A stretch of DNA of 64,000 bases from Meiothermus sp. (GTDB lineage Bacteria > Deinococcota > Deinococci > Deinococcales > Thermaceae), in the NCBI RefSeq assembly GCF_026004055.1, contig NZ_BPIJ01000001.1:248001-312000 (forward strand), read 5' to 3'. Below, piece by piece: positions 45,253 through 54,086 of the stretch. Made by a program: the position numbers and the translations under genes. The stretch's first letter is position 1; every line of letters begins with the position of its first letter. Below the pieces are notes generated by a model. The model was given only the letters and a program-made list of their open reading frames with translations. It was not told the DNA's origin and did not search any database.

Positions 45253-46440
45253 ATGGGCACAATTCATCGTAGGCAGGTGATCAAGGCGGGTCTGGGGCTT
45301 ATGGGCGCGGCGGCGCAGGGGCGGTTTTCCTTGGGGCTAGCCCAGCAGGACGTCATCCGCATCGGGGTGGTGCTTTCCTACTCGGGGCCTTACGCCCGGC
45401 TGGGGCAGGAGATCACCCGCGGCATGGAGCTTTACCTGGATAAGGTGGGTTACCAGGCCGGGGGGCGGCGCATTCAGCTTTTAAAAGAAGACGAGGAGGC
45501 CGACCCCGCGGTGGCGGTGCGCAAGGTGCGCAAGCTGGTGGAGCAGGACCGGGTCAACCTGCTCACCGGGATTATCCTCTCCTCCTCAGCCTACGGCATC
45601 CGCGACTACGTGCACGAGCGGCAGATGCCCCTCATCATTGCCAACGCAGCGGCCAACGGCATCACCCGCGAACGACGCAGCCCCTACATCTTCCGCACCT
45701 CGATTAGCGCCTGGCAGCAACACTACCCCATGGGATCCTGGGTGGCGCGCAACGTGGGGAAGAAGGTTTTTCTGCTGGCGCTGGACTACGCCTTCGGTAA
45801 GGAGGCCACCGCGGCCTTCAAGGAGAGCTTCCTCCAGGGCGGGGGGGAGGTGGTGGCCGAGCTCTACACGCCTTTGGGTAGCACCGACTACAGCGCGGTG
45901 ATCTCGCGCATCGCGGCGGCCCGGCCGGAGGCGGTGCACGCGGTGCTCTCGGGCAGCGATGCGGTGATCTTCCTGCGCCAGTTTGTCCAGTTTGGCCTCA
46001 ACCGCACGGTGCAGCTCGCGGTGAGCGGCGAGGTGACCGACGAGAACGTGCTCGAGGCCATCGGGGATGCGGCTTTGGGCGCCAAGAGCGCCGACCACTG
46101 GGTCTACACCCTGAACAACAGCGCCAACCGGGAGTTCATAAGGGCCTACCGCCAGAAGTACAACGCGGTGCCCAACCACTTCGCCGTGCGCGGCTACGAC
46201 GCCATGCAGTTCATCGTGGACGCCATCAACAGCGCCCAAGGCGACGTGGGCAACCGCCCGCGCTTCCTGCGGGCCCTGGAGAGCGCCAAGATCATCAGCC
46301 CGCGCGGCTTTGTGCAGATGGACCCCGAGACCAACAACGCCACCCAGCACGTCTACGCGCGGGAGGTGGCCCGCATTGACGGGGTGCTGACCAACCGCCT
46401 GCTGGCCGATCTGGGCATCGTCCGCGACCCTGGCAAGTAG
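45253..46440 (+). CDS. ABC transporter substrate-binding protein, aromatic island
   Basis: 395 residues. The N-terminus MGTIHRRQVIKAGLGLMGAAA resembles a Tat signal (twin Arg followed by a hydrophobic stretch), so the receptor may be exported folded. Peripla_BP_6 domain: IRIGVVLSYSGPYARLGQEITRGMELYLDKVG, PLIIANAAANGITRERRSPYIFRT, VFLLALDYAFGKEATAAFKESF. HAAT receptors next to aromatic oxygenase genes usually bind benzoates or related acids; that is the inference here. ATG 45253 follows GAGGAGG. Confidence 0.9.
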   Translation: MGTIHRRQVIKAGLGLMGAAAQGRFSLGLAQQDVIRIGVVLSYSGPYARLGQEITRGMELYLDKVGYQAGGRRIQLLKEDEEADPAVAVRKVRKLVEQDRVNLLTGIILSSSAYGIRDYVHERQMPLIIANAAANGITRERRSPYIFRTSISAWQQHYPMGSWVARNVGKKVFLLALDYAFGKEATAAFKESFLQGGGEVVAELYTPLGSTDYSAVISRIAAARPEAVHAVLSGSDAVIFLRQFVQFGLNRTVQLAVSGEVTDENVLEAIGDAALGAKSADHWVYTLNNSANREFIRAYRQKYNAVPNHFAVRGYDAMQFIVDAINSAQGDVGNRPRFLRALESAKIISPRGFVQMDPETNNATQHVYAREVARIDGVLTNRLLADLGIVRDPGK

Positions 46441-46442
46441 CC

Positions 46443-47303
46443 ATGACCCTGCTCCTGCTGACCCAGCTCCTCAATAGCCTGGCCTTTGCCATGCTCCTCT
46501 TCCTCTTGGCCCTGGGCCTCTCTCTCATCTTCGGGGTGGCCCGGGTGGTCAACCTGGCCCACGGGGCCTTCTACATGTTGGGGGCCTACCTGGGGCTGGC
46601 CCTGGGGGGCAGCCTCAACTTCTGGCTGGCCCTCCTCTTGGTGCCCCTTTTAGTGGGCCTTTTGGGGGTGGCGGTGGAGCGCTTCTTGCTGCGGGGTCTG
46701 CACGGGCGGGAGCTCGAGCAGGTGCTGCTCACCATCGGGCTGGGCTTCGTGATCGCCGACCTATTGCGGGCCACCTTCGGGGCCGCTATCCGCTCGGTGC
46801 CGCCGCCGGAGGCCCTGGCCGGGCCCTTGTTCCTGGGCTCCTTCATCTACCCCAAGTACCCCCTCTTCGTGCTGGGGGTGGGGGTGGCCCTCTTCCTGCT
46901 GGTGCGGCTTTTGCTGGCCCGCACGCCCTTTGGGGTGCAGGTGCGGGCGGTGACCGCCGACCCCGGCATGGCCAGCGCCCTGGGCATCCGGCCCGCCCAG
47001 GTGAGCCTGCTCACCTTTGGCATCGGCACCGCCCTGGCCGGGCTGGGAGGGGTGGTGGGGGCCCCCATGATCGCCCTGGCCCCGGGCCTCGACGCCCAGA
47101 TGACCCTTTTTGCCCTGATCGTGGTGGTCATCGGGGGGCTGGGCCGCATCGAGGGGGCCTTCTGGGGGGCCATCCTGGTGGGGTTGGTGGACGGGTTCGG
47201 GCGGCTTTTCCTGCCCCAGGTGGCGATGTTCTTAATCTTTGCCCTGATGGCCCTGGTGCTGGCCCTGAAGCCCGAGGGGCTTTTGGGTAGGAGGGTGGCA
47301 TGA
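46443..47303 (+). CDS. ABC transporter permease LivH-type, aromatic island
   Basis: 286 residues, very hydrophobic. VVNLAHGAFYMLGAYLGLAL and the C-terminal FALIVVVIGGLGRIEGAFWGAILVGLVDGFG identify LivH. Starts 2 bp after the binding-protein stop; its stop overlaps the next start (ATGA). Part of the putative aromatic acid importer. Confidence 0.92.
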   Translation: MTLLLLTQLLNSLAFAMLLFLLALGLSLIFGVARVVNLAHGAFYMLGAYLGLALGGSLNFWLALLLVPLLVGLLGVAVERFLLRGLHGRELEQVLLTIGLGFVIADLLRATFGAAIRSVPPPEALAGPLFLGSFIYPKYPLFVLGVGVALFLLVRLLLARTPFGVQVRAVTADPGMASALGIRPAQVSLLTFGIGTALAGLGGVVGAPMIALAPGLDAQMTLFALIVVVIGGLGRIEGAFWGAILVGLVDGFGRLFLPQVAMFLIFALMALVLALKPEGLLGRRVA

Positions 47304-48250
47304 TGGCCGGTCTGAGCGAGGTTCGCCGGGTGCGGGCGGCTTCCCAGCGGCTGGCCCTGCGCATCGGGTTGGTGGTTCTTTGGTTCGTGCCGCTGCTCTT
47401 TGGCGGATACCCCCTCTACCTGGCCACCGAGGCCGCCCTGCTTGCGGTAGCGGCGGTGGCCTTGGGCCTGCTCCTGGGCCATGGGGGGGTGCCCTCGCTG
47501 GGTCAGGCAGCTTTTTTGGGCCTGGGGGCCTACGCGGTGGGGCTGGCCCTCAAGGCCGGTCTGCCGCTTCTTTTGGCCCTGGCGCTGGCGGGGCTGGTGG
47601 CGGGGCTGTTTGCTCTTCTTACCGGGCTTCTGGTCTTTCGTACCCACGGGATTTTCGTCCTGATGCTCACGCTGGCCTTTGGGCAGATGGTCTACTCGGC
47701 GGCCCACAAATGGACCGCGCTTACCGGTGGCGACGACGGGCTGAGCCTCTCGGGGCTCTCCCTCCACCCAGGCCTTTTGCACCTGGGGGCCATGGCGGTC
47801 TTGCTGGGGGTTTTGTTGGGCCTGGGGCGGCTCTTGCAGACCCCTTACGGCAAGACCCTCGAGGCCATCCGCCAAAACGAGGAGAAGATCCGCTCGCTGG
47901 GGGTGCCCACCTTCTACTACAAGCTCTCGCTCTTTGTGCTCACCGGGGCCCTCACCGGGCTGGCCGGGGGCGGGCTGGCCCTGCACCGCAGCTTCATCAG
48001 CCCCCACGACCTCTTCTGGCTGACCTCGGCCACCCTGATGGTGATGGTGCTCCTGGGGGGCAGCCGGGGCCTGTGGGGGGCGGCCTTTGGGGCCTTGCTC
48101 TACACCTTCGTGCAGTCGTGGGTGAGCTCTTTCACCGATTTGTGGGGGGTGTTCGTGGGGCTATTGCTAATCGGCACGGTGCTCTTCGCCCGCGAGGGGC
48201 TTTGGCCCCTTTTGGAGCGGCGGTTTGGGGGTGAACGTGGAGGCGCTTAG
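47300..48250 (+). CDS. ABC transporter permease LivM-type, aromatic island
   Basis: 316 residues. [23 protein letters not shown] and [43 protein letters not shown] are LivM signatures; the ending [17 protein letters not shown] is the usual conserved tail. ATG 47300 or 47303. Overlaps the fused ATPase gene by 20 bp. Confidence 0.92.
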   Translation: MMAGLSEVRRVRAASQRLALRIGLVVLWFVPLLFGGYPLYLATEAALLAVAAVALGLLLGHGGVPSLGQAAFLGLGAYAVGLALKAGLPLLLALALAGLVAGLFALLTGLLVFRTHGIFVLMLTLAFGQMVYSAAHKWTALTGGDDGLSLSGLSLHPGLLHLGAMAVLLGVLLGLGRLLQTPYGKTLEAIRQNEEKIRSLGVPTFYYKLSLFVLTGALTGLAGGGLALHRSFISPHDLFWLTSATLMVMVLLGGSRGLWGAAFGALLYTFVQSWVSSFTDLWGVFVGLLLIGTVLFAREGLWPLLERRFGGERGGA

Positions 48251-49691
48251 GGTCGAAGGGGTAGAGCGAGCCTTCGGGGGGCTACTAGCCCTAGCCGGGG
48301 TCAGCCTGCAGGTGGCCCCAGGTGAGCGCCGGGCGGTGATTGGCCCCAACGGCGCGGGCAAGAGCACCCTCTTCAAGGTAGTGGCGGGGGAGCTGCGCCC
48401 CACCCGGGGGCGGGTCTACCTGCGGGGGCGTGAAGTAACCGGGGTGCCCCAGGAACGGGTGGCGCGGCTGGGGCTGGGCCGCACCTTCCAGCGCTCCAAC
48501 GCCTTCCCGGAGCTGTTGGTCTGGGAGAACGTGGCCCTGGCCCACCAGGCCGCCCGGGGCCGAAGCGGCCACTTCTCCGGCCCGCTTTTGCCGGGCCCGG
48601 AGGTAGAGGCGGCGCTGGAGCAGGTGGGCCTGAGCGAGCGGGCCGGGGTGGAGGCCGGGCGGCTCTCGCACGGGGAGAAGCGGCAGCTCGAGATCGCCAT
48701 GGCCCTGGTGCAAAGCCCCGAGGTGCTGCTGTTGGACGAGCCCCTAGCAGGGCTTTCCGGGGCCGAGCGGGAGCGGATTGGCGAGCTCATCCTGGGCCTC
48801 GATCCCCGCATGACCGTGCTCTTGGTGGAGCACGACCTGGACTACGCCCTGCGCTTCGCCGAGCGGGTCACGGTGCTGCACTACGGCGAGGTGGTGGCCG
48901 AGGGCGAACCCGAGGCCATCCGACAAGACCCCAAGGTGCAGGAAATCTACGTGGGCCAGGGCTGGGGGGTGGACGGGGCCGTCCAGAGCGCCCCGGGCCC
49001 GGAGGTGCTGCGCTGCGAAGGGCTTTCGGCGGGATACGGGCCCATGCGGGTGCTGGAGGGGGTGGGCCTGCGGGTGGGCCAGGGGGAGGTGGTGGCCCTG
49101 CTGGGCCGCAACGGCATGGGCAAGACCACCCTGCTCTCGGCCCTGATGGGCCTTCTGCCTTTGCAGGCGGGCGAGGTCTACTTCCAGGGCCAGGGCCTGG
49201 GCCGCCTGCCCGCCCACCGCCGGGCCGAGCTGGGGCTGGCCCTGGTGCCCCAGGGGCGGCGGATGTTCGAGGGGCTTTCGGTGGAAGAGGAGCTGTGCAT
49301 GGCGGCCTGGGGGCAGCAGGGCCGCTGGACGCTGGAGCGGGTGCTGGAGGTCTTTCCCCGGCTGGCCGAGCGGCGCAAAAGCCCTTCCCGTGCGCTTTCC
49401 GGGGGTGAGCAGCAGATGGTGGCCATCGCCCGGGCCCTTCTGCGCAACCCCAAGCTGGTCTTGATGGACGAGCCCACCGAGGGGCTCTCGCCCCTCATGG
49501 TGCGGCAGGTGGCGGAGGTGATCCGCGCCCTGAAGGCCGAGGGCGAGACGGTCTTGCTGGCCGAGCAGAACGTGCAGATGGCACTGGCGGTGGCCGACCG
49601 GGTCTACATCCTGGAGCACGGCGAGATCGTCTGGGAAGGCCGCCCGCAGGAGGCCAGCGGCGCGGTGCTGCACCGCTATCTGGGTGTGTGA
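48231..49691 (+). CDS. Fused LivG-LivF ABC transporter ATPase
   Basis: About 486 residues containing both ATPases in one chain. Domain 1 (LivG-like, about 1-240): [58 protein letters not shown]. Linker about 240-265. Domain 2 (LivF-like): GRNGMGKTT near 292, [34 protein letters not shown]. Separate livG and livF are the rule, as in the 5.3-6.8 kb transporter of this window. Starts at GTG 48231 or 48237; neither is decisive. A frameshift artefact is unlikely since both halves are in one continuous frame with an ordinary linker. Confidence 0.9.
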   Translation: MNVEALRVEGVERAFGGLLALAGVSLQVAPGERRAVIGPNGAGKSTLFKVVAGELRPTRGRVYLRGREVTGVPQERVARLGLGRTFQRSNAFPELLVWENVALAHQAARGRSGHFSGPLLPGPEVEAALEQVGLSERAGVEAGRLSHGEKRQLEIAMALVQSPEVLLLDEPLAGLSGAERERIGELILGLDPRMTVLLVEHDLDYALRFAERVTVLHYGEVVAEGEPEAIRQDPKVQEIYVGQGWGVDGAVQSAPGPEVLRCEGLSAGYGPMRVLEGVGLRVGQGEVVALLGRNGMGKTTLLSALMGLLPLQAGEVYFQGQGLGRLPAHRRAELGLALVPQGRRMFEGLSVEEELCMAAWGQQGRWTLERVLEVFPRLAERRKSPSRALSGGEQQMVAIARALLRNPKLVLMDEPTEGLSPLMVRQVAEVIRALKAEGETVLLAEQNVQMALAVADRVYILEHGEIVWEGRPQEASGAVLHRYLGV

Positions 49692-49699
49692 GGTGGGAT

Positions 49700-51034
49700 A
49701 TGGCCAAGGTCAAAACGGGGGTCTCCCCTCGGCTTAGCCGGATGCTGGAGGAGCTGCAGGAGGGGGTAGAGGACGGGCTGGTGCCGGCCTGGATCTTCAA
49801 CGACCCCGAGCTTTTTGAGCTGGAAAAGGAGAAGATTTTCAGCCGCTCCTGGGTCTACCTGGCCCACGAGTCGGAGATTCCCAAGCCCGGCGACTACGTG
49901 CTGCGCTACGTGCTGGACAACCCCTACATCCTGGTGCGGGGCGAGGACGGGGTGGTGCGGGCCCTTTTGGACATGTGCCGCCACCGCGGGATGCGGGTCT
50001 GCCGGGCCGAGCTGGGCAACGCCAGCCACTTCCGCTGCCCCTTCCACGGCTGGACCTACCGCAACGACGGCCGGCTCATAGGGGTACCGGCGGAGCGCGA
50101 GGCCTTTGGGCAAGACTTCAACAAGGAGGAATGGGGGCTGGTGCCGATACCCCGGCTCGAGGCCTTCGACGGGATGATCTTCGGCAACCTCGACCCCGAG
50201 GCCCCGAGCCTCGAGGAGTGGCTGGGGGAGATCCGCTGGTACTTAGAGCTCGTCACCAAACGCAGCCCGCAGGGCCTCGAGGTGCTGGGCCCGCCCCAGC
50301 GCTGGGTGGTCCACACCGACTGGAAGCTGGCCCTGGAGACCTTCCTGAGCGACAGCTACCACACCCTCATGACCCACCGCTCGCTCATCGAGCTGGGCAT
50401 CGCCCCCAAGGACGCCAAGTACGCCATGTACGGCGAGCAGATTCACATCCCCGGCAAGGGCCACGGCAGCATGGTGGTGGGGGCCCCGCCCGGGGCCAAG
50501 CTGCCCCCCTTCTGGGGCTACCCGGAGGAGATGCTAGAGCGGGCCCGCACCTCCTACCCCACCCGCGAGCAGTTCGAGACCGCCCGCGAGACCCGCATCC
50601 TCCTGGTCACCCTTTTCCCCAACTTCTCCTTCCACAACCCCATCCGCAAGCCCGACCACAAGTACCAAGGCGCGGTGCCCATGCTCACCTTCCGGGTCTG
50701 GCACCCCTTGGGCCCGGGCCGCATCGAGATTTTCTCCTGGGCCCTGGTGGAAAAAGACGCCCCGGAGTGGTTCAAGGAGAAGACTCGGCTCTCCTACCTG
50801 CGCTTCTTCGGCTCCTCGGGCACCTTTGAGCAGGACGACACCGAGATCTGGAGCCACGTAGCCCACAACGCCGCCACCCCCCAGGGCCGCCACCTGCGCT
50901 TCAACTACCGCATGGGGCTCAAGCTCGAGCCCGACCCCAACTGGCCCGGCCCAGGGGTGGCCTACGGCCTCAACTTCACCGACGCCAACATGCGCAACTT
51001 CCACCGCCGCTATTTGGAGATGCTGCTTTCTTAG
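49700..51034 (+). CDS. Rieske aromatic-ring-hydroxylating dioxygenase, alpha subunit
   Basis: 444 residues. Rieske centre C93-R-H95..C113-P-F-H116 and a catalytic domain with LETFLSDSYHTLMTHRSLIE, giving the bridging Asp and the two His that hold mononuclear iron. Inserts O2 into an aromatic ring to make a cis-dihydrodiol (or demethylates in some relatives). No ferredoxin or reductase is encoded nearby, so electrons come from elsewhere. ATG 49700 with GAGGTGGG upstream. Beta subunit gene follows 9 bp later. Confidence 0.93.
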   Translation: MAKVKTGVSPRLSRMLEELQEGVEDGLVPAWIFNDPELFELEKEKIFSRSWVYLAHESEIPKPGDYVLRYVLDNPYILVRGEDGVVRALLDMCRHRGMRVCRAELGNASHFRCPFHGWTYRNDGRLIGVPAEREAFGQDFNKEEWGLVPIPRLEAFDGMIFGNLDPEAPSLEEWLGEIRWYLELVTKRSPQGLEVLGPPQRWVVHTDWKLALETFLSDSYHTLMTHRSLIELGIAPKDAKYAMYGEQIHIPGKGHGSMVVGAPPGAKLPPFWGYPEEMLERARTSYPTREQFETARETRILLVTLFPNFSFHNPIRKPDHKYQGAVPMLTFRVWHPLGPGRIEIFSWALVEKDAPEWFKEKTRLSYLRFFGSSGTFEQDDTEIWSHVAHNAATPQGRHLRFNYRMGLKLEPDPNWPGPGVAYGLNFTDANMRNFHRRYLEMLLS

Positions 51035-51043
51035 AGGTGAACC

Positions 51044-51556
51044 GTGGAACGTACCCAGGCCCTACTCAACTGCCTCTACCACGAGGCCGAGCTGCTCGAT
51101 GAGGGGCGCTACCGGGAGTGGCTGGCCCTGCTGGCCGAGGACGTGCGCTACCGGGTGCCGGTGCGGGTCACCAAGGAGCGGGGCCCGGAGGGCGGGGTGA
51201 GCGGGGTGATGGAGGGGATGTACCACCTGGACGAGGACTACACCTCGCTGGAGATGCGCGTGGCCCGGCTCGAGACCGGCTTCGCCTGGGCCGAAGACCC
51301 CCCCTCCCGGCTGCGCCACTTCGTGACCAACGTGCGCATCGGCGAGCCCCGGCCCACCCCCAAGGGCGAGGAGAGTGAGGTGCGCTCCAACCTGCTCATC
51401 TTCAGAAGCCGCTGGGACCGGCCCGACTACACCTTCCTCTCCGCCGAGCGCCGCGACGTCTGGCGGCAGGAGGAGGGGGGCTGGCGGCTGGCCTGCCGCA
51501 CGGTGATCCTGGACAGCGCCACCCTGCCCACCCACAACCTCTCGTTCTTCTTCTAG
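51044..51556 (+). CDS. Aromatic-ring-hydroxylating dioxygenase, beta subunit
   Basis: 170 residues of the NTF2-like beta-subunit fold: YHEAELLDEGRYREWLALLAEDVRYRVPVRVTKERG at the start and SNLLIFRSRWDRPDYTFLSAERRDVWRQEEGGWRLACRTVILDSATLP at the end, the usual pattern of benzoate/biphenyl-type beta subunits. Together with the alpha subunit forms an alpha3beta3 oxygenase. GTG start with AGAGGTG upstream. Confidence 0.92.
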   Translation: MERTQALLNCLYHEAELLDEGRYREWLALLAEDVRYRVPVRVTKERGPEGGVSGVMEGMYHLDEDYTSLEMRVARLETGFAWAEDPPSRLRHFVTNVRIGEPRPTPKGEESEVRSNLLIFRSRWDRPDYTFLSAERRDVWRQEEGGWRLACRTVILDSATLPTHNLSFFF

Positions 51557-51565
51557 GGGGGTTTT

Positions 51566-51820
51566 GTGTTCACCCTGACCAACGAATTCACCACCGTGAC
51601 CATCGAGAAAGTCCAGACCCGCAACGGCGAGCGGCTGCGCATCAGCGCCCCGCGCATGGGCTACAGCGTGGAGCTCGACCCCTTGGAGCTCGAGGCCCTG
51701 ACCTGGCAGCCGGTGGAGACCTTCTCGCGGCTGCTCTCCACCCCCTTCGGCCCCGACGAGGAGGGGGTGGAGGCCCGGCCGCTTTCCGACCTAATCCTTT
51801 TTGGGGGGGAGCATGGCTAG
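51566..51820 (+). CDS. Small hypothetical protein between oxygenase and pobA genes
   Basis: 84 residues, GTG start, GGGGGG upstream. Not recognised. No cysteines, so it is not a ferredoxin. FTLTNEFTTVTIEKVQTRNGERLRISAPRMGYSVELDPLELEALTW suggests a small beta sandwich followed by a helix. Its stop overlaps the pobA start by 8 bp and it follows the beta subunit gene by 9 bp. Position suggests an accessory to the Rieske oxygenase. Confidence 0.65.
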   Translation: MFTLTNEFTTVTIEKVQTRNGERLRISAPRMGYSVELDPLELEALTWQPVETFSRLLSTPFGPDEEGVEARPLSDLILFGGEHG

Positions 51821-53012
51821 GGTGGGCATCGTGGGGGCAGGGCCGGCGGGGCTGTTGCTGGCCCACTTGCTGCACCGCGAGGGCATCGAGGCGGTGGTCT
51901 TCGAGGCCAAAAGCCGCGAGTACCTGGAAACAAGCCCCCACCGCATCCGCGCCGGGGTGCTGGAGTGGGGCAGCAAGGAGATTCTGCGCCGGGCGGGGCT
52001 GGGGCAGCGGATGCTCGAGCAAGGCTTAGAGCACCGCGGGGTCTACCTGGCCTTCGACGGGGCCCTGCACCGGCTGGACTTCCCCAGCCTCACCGGCAAG
52101 AGCATCTGGGTCTACGGCCAGCAGTTCGTGGTGCAGGACATGATAAGGCTCCACCTGGCCCAAGGCGGGGAGATTCGCTTTGAGCACGAGGTGCTGGGCC
52201 TGGAGGAGGACGCCGGGGGCCTTTGGGTGGTCTACCGCACCCCCGAGGGCGCGACCGAGCGAATGCGCTGCGATTTCGTGGTGGGGGCCGACGGCTCGCA
52301 CAGCCGGCTGCGGGGCCAGATACCGGGGGCCCGGCTGCACCAGAAAAACTACCCCTTCGCCTGGTTGGGCATCTTGGCCGAGGCCCCGCCCGCCGCCGAG
52401 GAGCTCATCTACGCCAGCCACCCCCGCGGCTTTGCCCTCTTCAGCATGCGCTCGCCCACCCGCTCGAGGAACTACCTGCAAGTCGGGGTGGAGGAGCGGC
52501 TCGAGGACTGGCCCGAGGAGCGCATCTGGGCCGAGCTCAGCGAGCGGCTTGGGGGGGTGGCGGAGGTGCGCCCAGGGCCCCTATTGGAAAAAAGCCTCAC
52601 CCCCTTGCGCTCCTTGGTGCTGGAGCCCATGCAGCATGGCCGCTTCTTCCTGATGGGCGATGCGGCCCACGTGGTGCCGCCCACCGGGGCCAAGGGCATG
52701 AACCTGGCCCTCTGCGACGCGGTGCTTTTGTACCGGGCGCTTTGGGCCTACTACCGCCAGGGCGAGGAGGGGCGCCTACAGCGCTACACCCAGGACGCGC
52801 TGCGCCACGTCTGGCAGGCCGAGTTCTTCTCCTACTTCATGACCACCCTGCTCCACACCCCCGCCGACGCCTTCGACGACGGGCTGCGCACGGCCCAGCT
52901 CCGCCACCTGGCCGAAAGCCCCCACCTCCAGCGCTTTTTGGCCGAGAACTACGTGGGCCTCCACACCAGCGGGCGCTACCCCGGGTGGGTGGGGGAGGGG
53001 GTCTTGGCCTAG
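51813..53012 (+). CDS. pobA: 4-Hydroxybenzoate 3-monooxygenase
   Basis: Makes protocatechuate from 4-hydroxybenzoate with FAD, NAD(P)H and O2. 399 residues, the usual PobA size. VGIVGAGPAGLLLAHLLHREG binds FAD; RIRAGVLEWGSKEILRRAGLG is the PobA sequence; ELIYASHPRGFALFSMRSPTRSRNYLQVG carries the substrate Tyr (Y201 in Pseudomonas), Ser212 and Arg214 equivalents; GDAAHVVPPTGAKGMNLAL closes the flavin site. ATG 51813 is chosen because GGGGGGAG precedes it. The equivalent of catalytic Tyr385 could not be checked with certainty. Confidence 0.92.
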   Translation: MARVGIVGAGPAGLLLAHLLHREGIEAVVFEAKSREYLETSPHRIRAGVLEWGSKEILRRAGLGQRMLEQGLEHRGVYLAFDGALHRLDFPSLTGKSIWVYGQQFVVQDMIRLHLAQGGEIRFEHEVLGLEEDAGGLWVVYRTPEGATERMRCDFVVGADGSHSRLRGQIPGARLHQKNYPFAWLGILAEAPPAAEELIYASHPRGFALFSMRSPTRSRNYLQVGVEERLEDWPEERIWAELSERLGGVAEVRPGPLLEKSLTPLRSLVLEPMQHGRFFLMGDAAHVVPPTGAKGMNLALCDAVLLYRALWAYYRQGEEGRLQRYTQDALRHVWQAEFFSYFMTTLLHTPADAFDDGLRTAQLRHLAESPHLQRFLAENYVGLHTSGRYPGWVGEGVLA

Positions 53013-53045
53013 CCCAGGGGCCCTCTCTGGGCGTTTGCCGCACGG

Positions 53046-53079
53046 ATTGTTGACAATGTGGTTGACCAATGGCTAAGAT
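53046..53079 (+). promoter_or_regulatory. Promoter with tandem GntR/FCD-type operator, operon 2
   Basis: ATTGTTGACAAT (53046-53057), one base, TGGTTGACCA (53059-53068). TTGACA (53050-53055) is the -35 box and TAAGAT (53074-53079) the -10 box, 18-bp spacer. Identical design to 45187. Downstream, GGGAGG precedes the ATG at 53102. The GntR/FCD gene in this same operon is the natural candidate repressor, giving autoregulation. Confidence 0.78.
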
Positions 53080-53101
53080 GCGCGAATAAGGGAGGTTTGG
53101 T

Positions 53102-54085
53102 ATGTCCGAGGAAGTTGAACCAGGGGCCTGGCCCTACTGCGACCTGGCCCACCTGGCCCATCTGGAGCTTCTAACGCCCAAGCTGGAGGAGAGCCTCCGC
53201 TTCTTCACCGAGGTGATGGGCCTCATCGTGAGCGAGTCCACCGCCAGCTCGGTCTACCTGCGCGGCTGGGACGACTACGAGCACCACACCCTGAAGCTCA
53301 CCGCCGCCCCCAGGCCCGGGCTGGGGCACTTCGCCTTCCGGGTGCGGAGTCCCGAAGCCCTAAAGCGGCGGGTTCGGGTTCTGGAGCAGAGCGGGCTGGG
53401 CCAGGGCTGGGTAGAGGACGAGCGCGGCCACGGCCCGGCCTACCGCTTCACCACCCCGGACGGGCACCTGATGGAGCTCTACTACGAGACCACCTGGTAT
53501 ACCCCCACCGAGGCCACCCGGCCTGCGCTGAAGAACCAGGCCTCCCGCTTCCCCGGCAAGGGGGCCAACCTGCGCCGGCTCGACCACATCAACCTGCTGG
53601 CCTCGAACGTGCGGGCCATGCGGGTCTTCATGGAGGGCTACTTGGGGATGAAGGTCACCGAGCAGATCGTCTTCAGCGGGGGGGACGAGCAGGGGGTCTG
53701 GCTCACCAGCAACAACAAGACCTACGACGTGGCCATCACCAAAGACCACCTGGGGGCCAAAGGCCGCTTCCACCACTGCACCTACGCGGTGGACAGCCGC
53801 GAGGAGGTCTTGCGGGCGGCGGACATCTGCTTGGAGCACGGGGTCAAGATCGAGACCGGGCCGCACAAGCACGCCATCCAGCAGACCTTTTTCCTCTACG
53901 TCTACGAGCCGGGGGGCAACCGCTTTGAGGTGGCCTGCCCGGGGGCCCGGCTCCTGTTGGCCCCAGACTGGAAGCCCATCGTCTGGAACGAGGAGGAGCG
54001 CAAGAAGGGCCAGGCCTGGGGGCTGCAGACGGTGCCTACCTTCCACACCTACGGCACCCCCCCGGTAGAGACCCAGGAGGCCTGA
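53102..54085 (+). CDS. Extradiol ring-cleavage dioxygenase (VOC, type I)
   Basis: 327 residues, two glyoxalase/VOC modules. The C-terminal one holds the iron: H162 in LRRLDHINLLAS, H225 in GRFHHCTYAV and E286 in EPGGNRFEVACP, the 2-His-1-carboxylate set of catechol 2,3-dioxygenase. It would open a catechol ring next to, not between, the hydroxyls. With PobA upstream, protocatechuate is the likely substrate; normally that is cleaved 4,5 by the unrelated LigAB, or 2,3 by a VOC enzyme in Paenibacillus. First gene of operon 2. Confidence 0.9.
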   Translation: MSEEVEPGAWPYCDLAHLAHLELLTPKLEESLRFFTEVMGLIVSESTASSVYLRGWDDYEHHTLKLTAAPRPGLGHFAFRVRSPEALKRRVRVLEQSGLGQGWVEDERGHGPAYRFTTPDGHLMELYYETTWYTPTEATRPALKNQASRFPGKGANLRRLDHINLLASNVRAMRVFMEGYLGMKVTEQIVFSGGDEQGVWLTSNNKTYDVAITKDHLGAKGRFHHCTYAVDSREEVLRAADICLEHGVKIETGPHKHAIQQTFFLYVYEPGGNRFEVACPGARLLLAPDWKPIVWNEEERKKGQAWGLQTVPTFHTYGTPPVETQEA

Positions 54086-54086
54086 G

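Noticed and set aside
46847-48007. 386-codon minus-strand frame antisense to livH/livM
   Set aside because: Composition (Gln/Pro/Lys/Arg-rich) is typical of antisense to hydrophobic helices; the plus strand encodes clear permeases.
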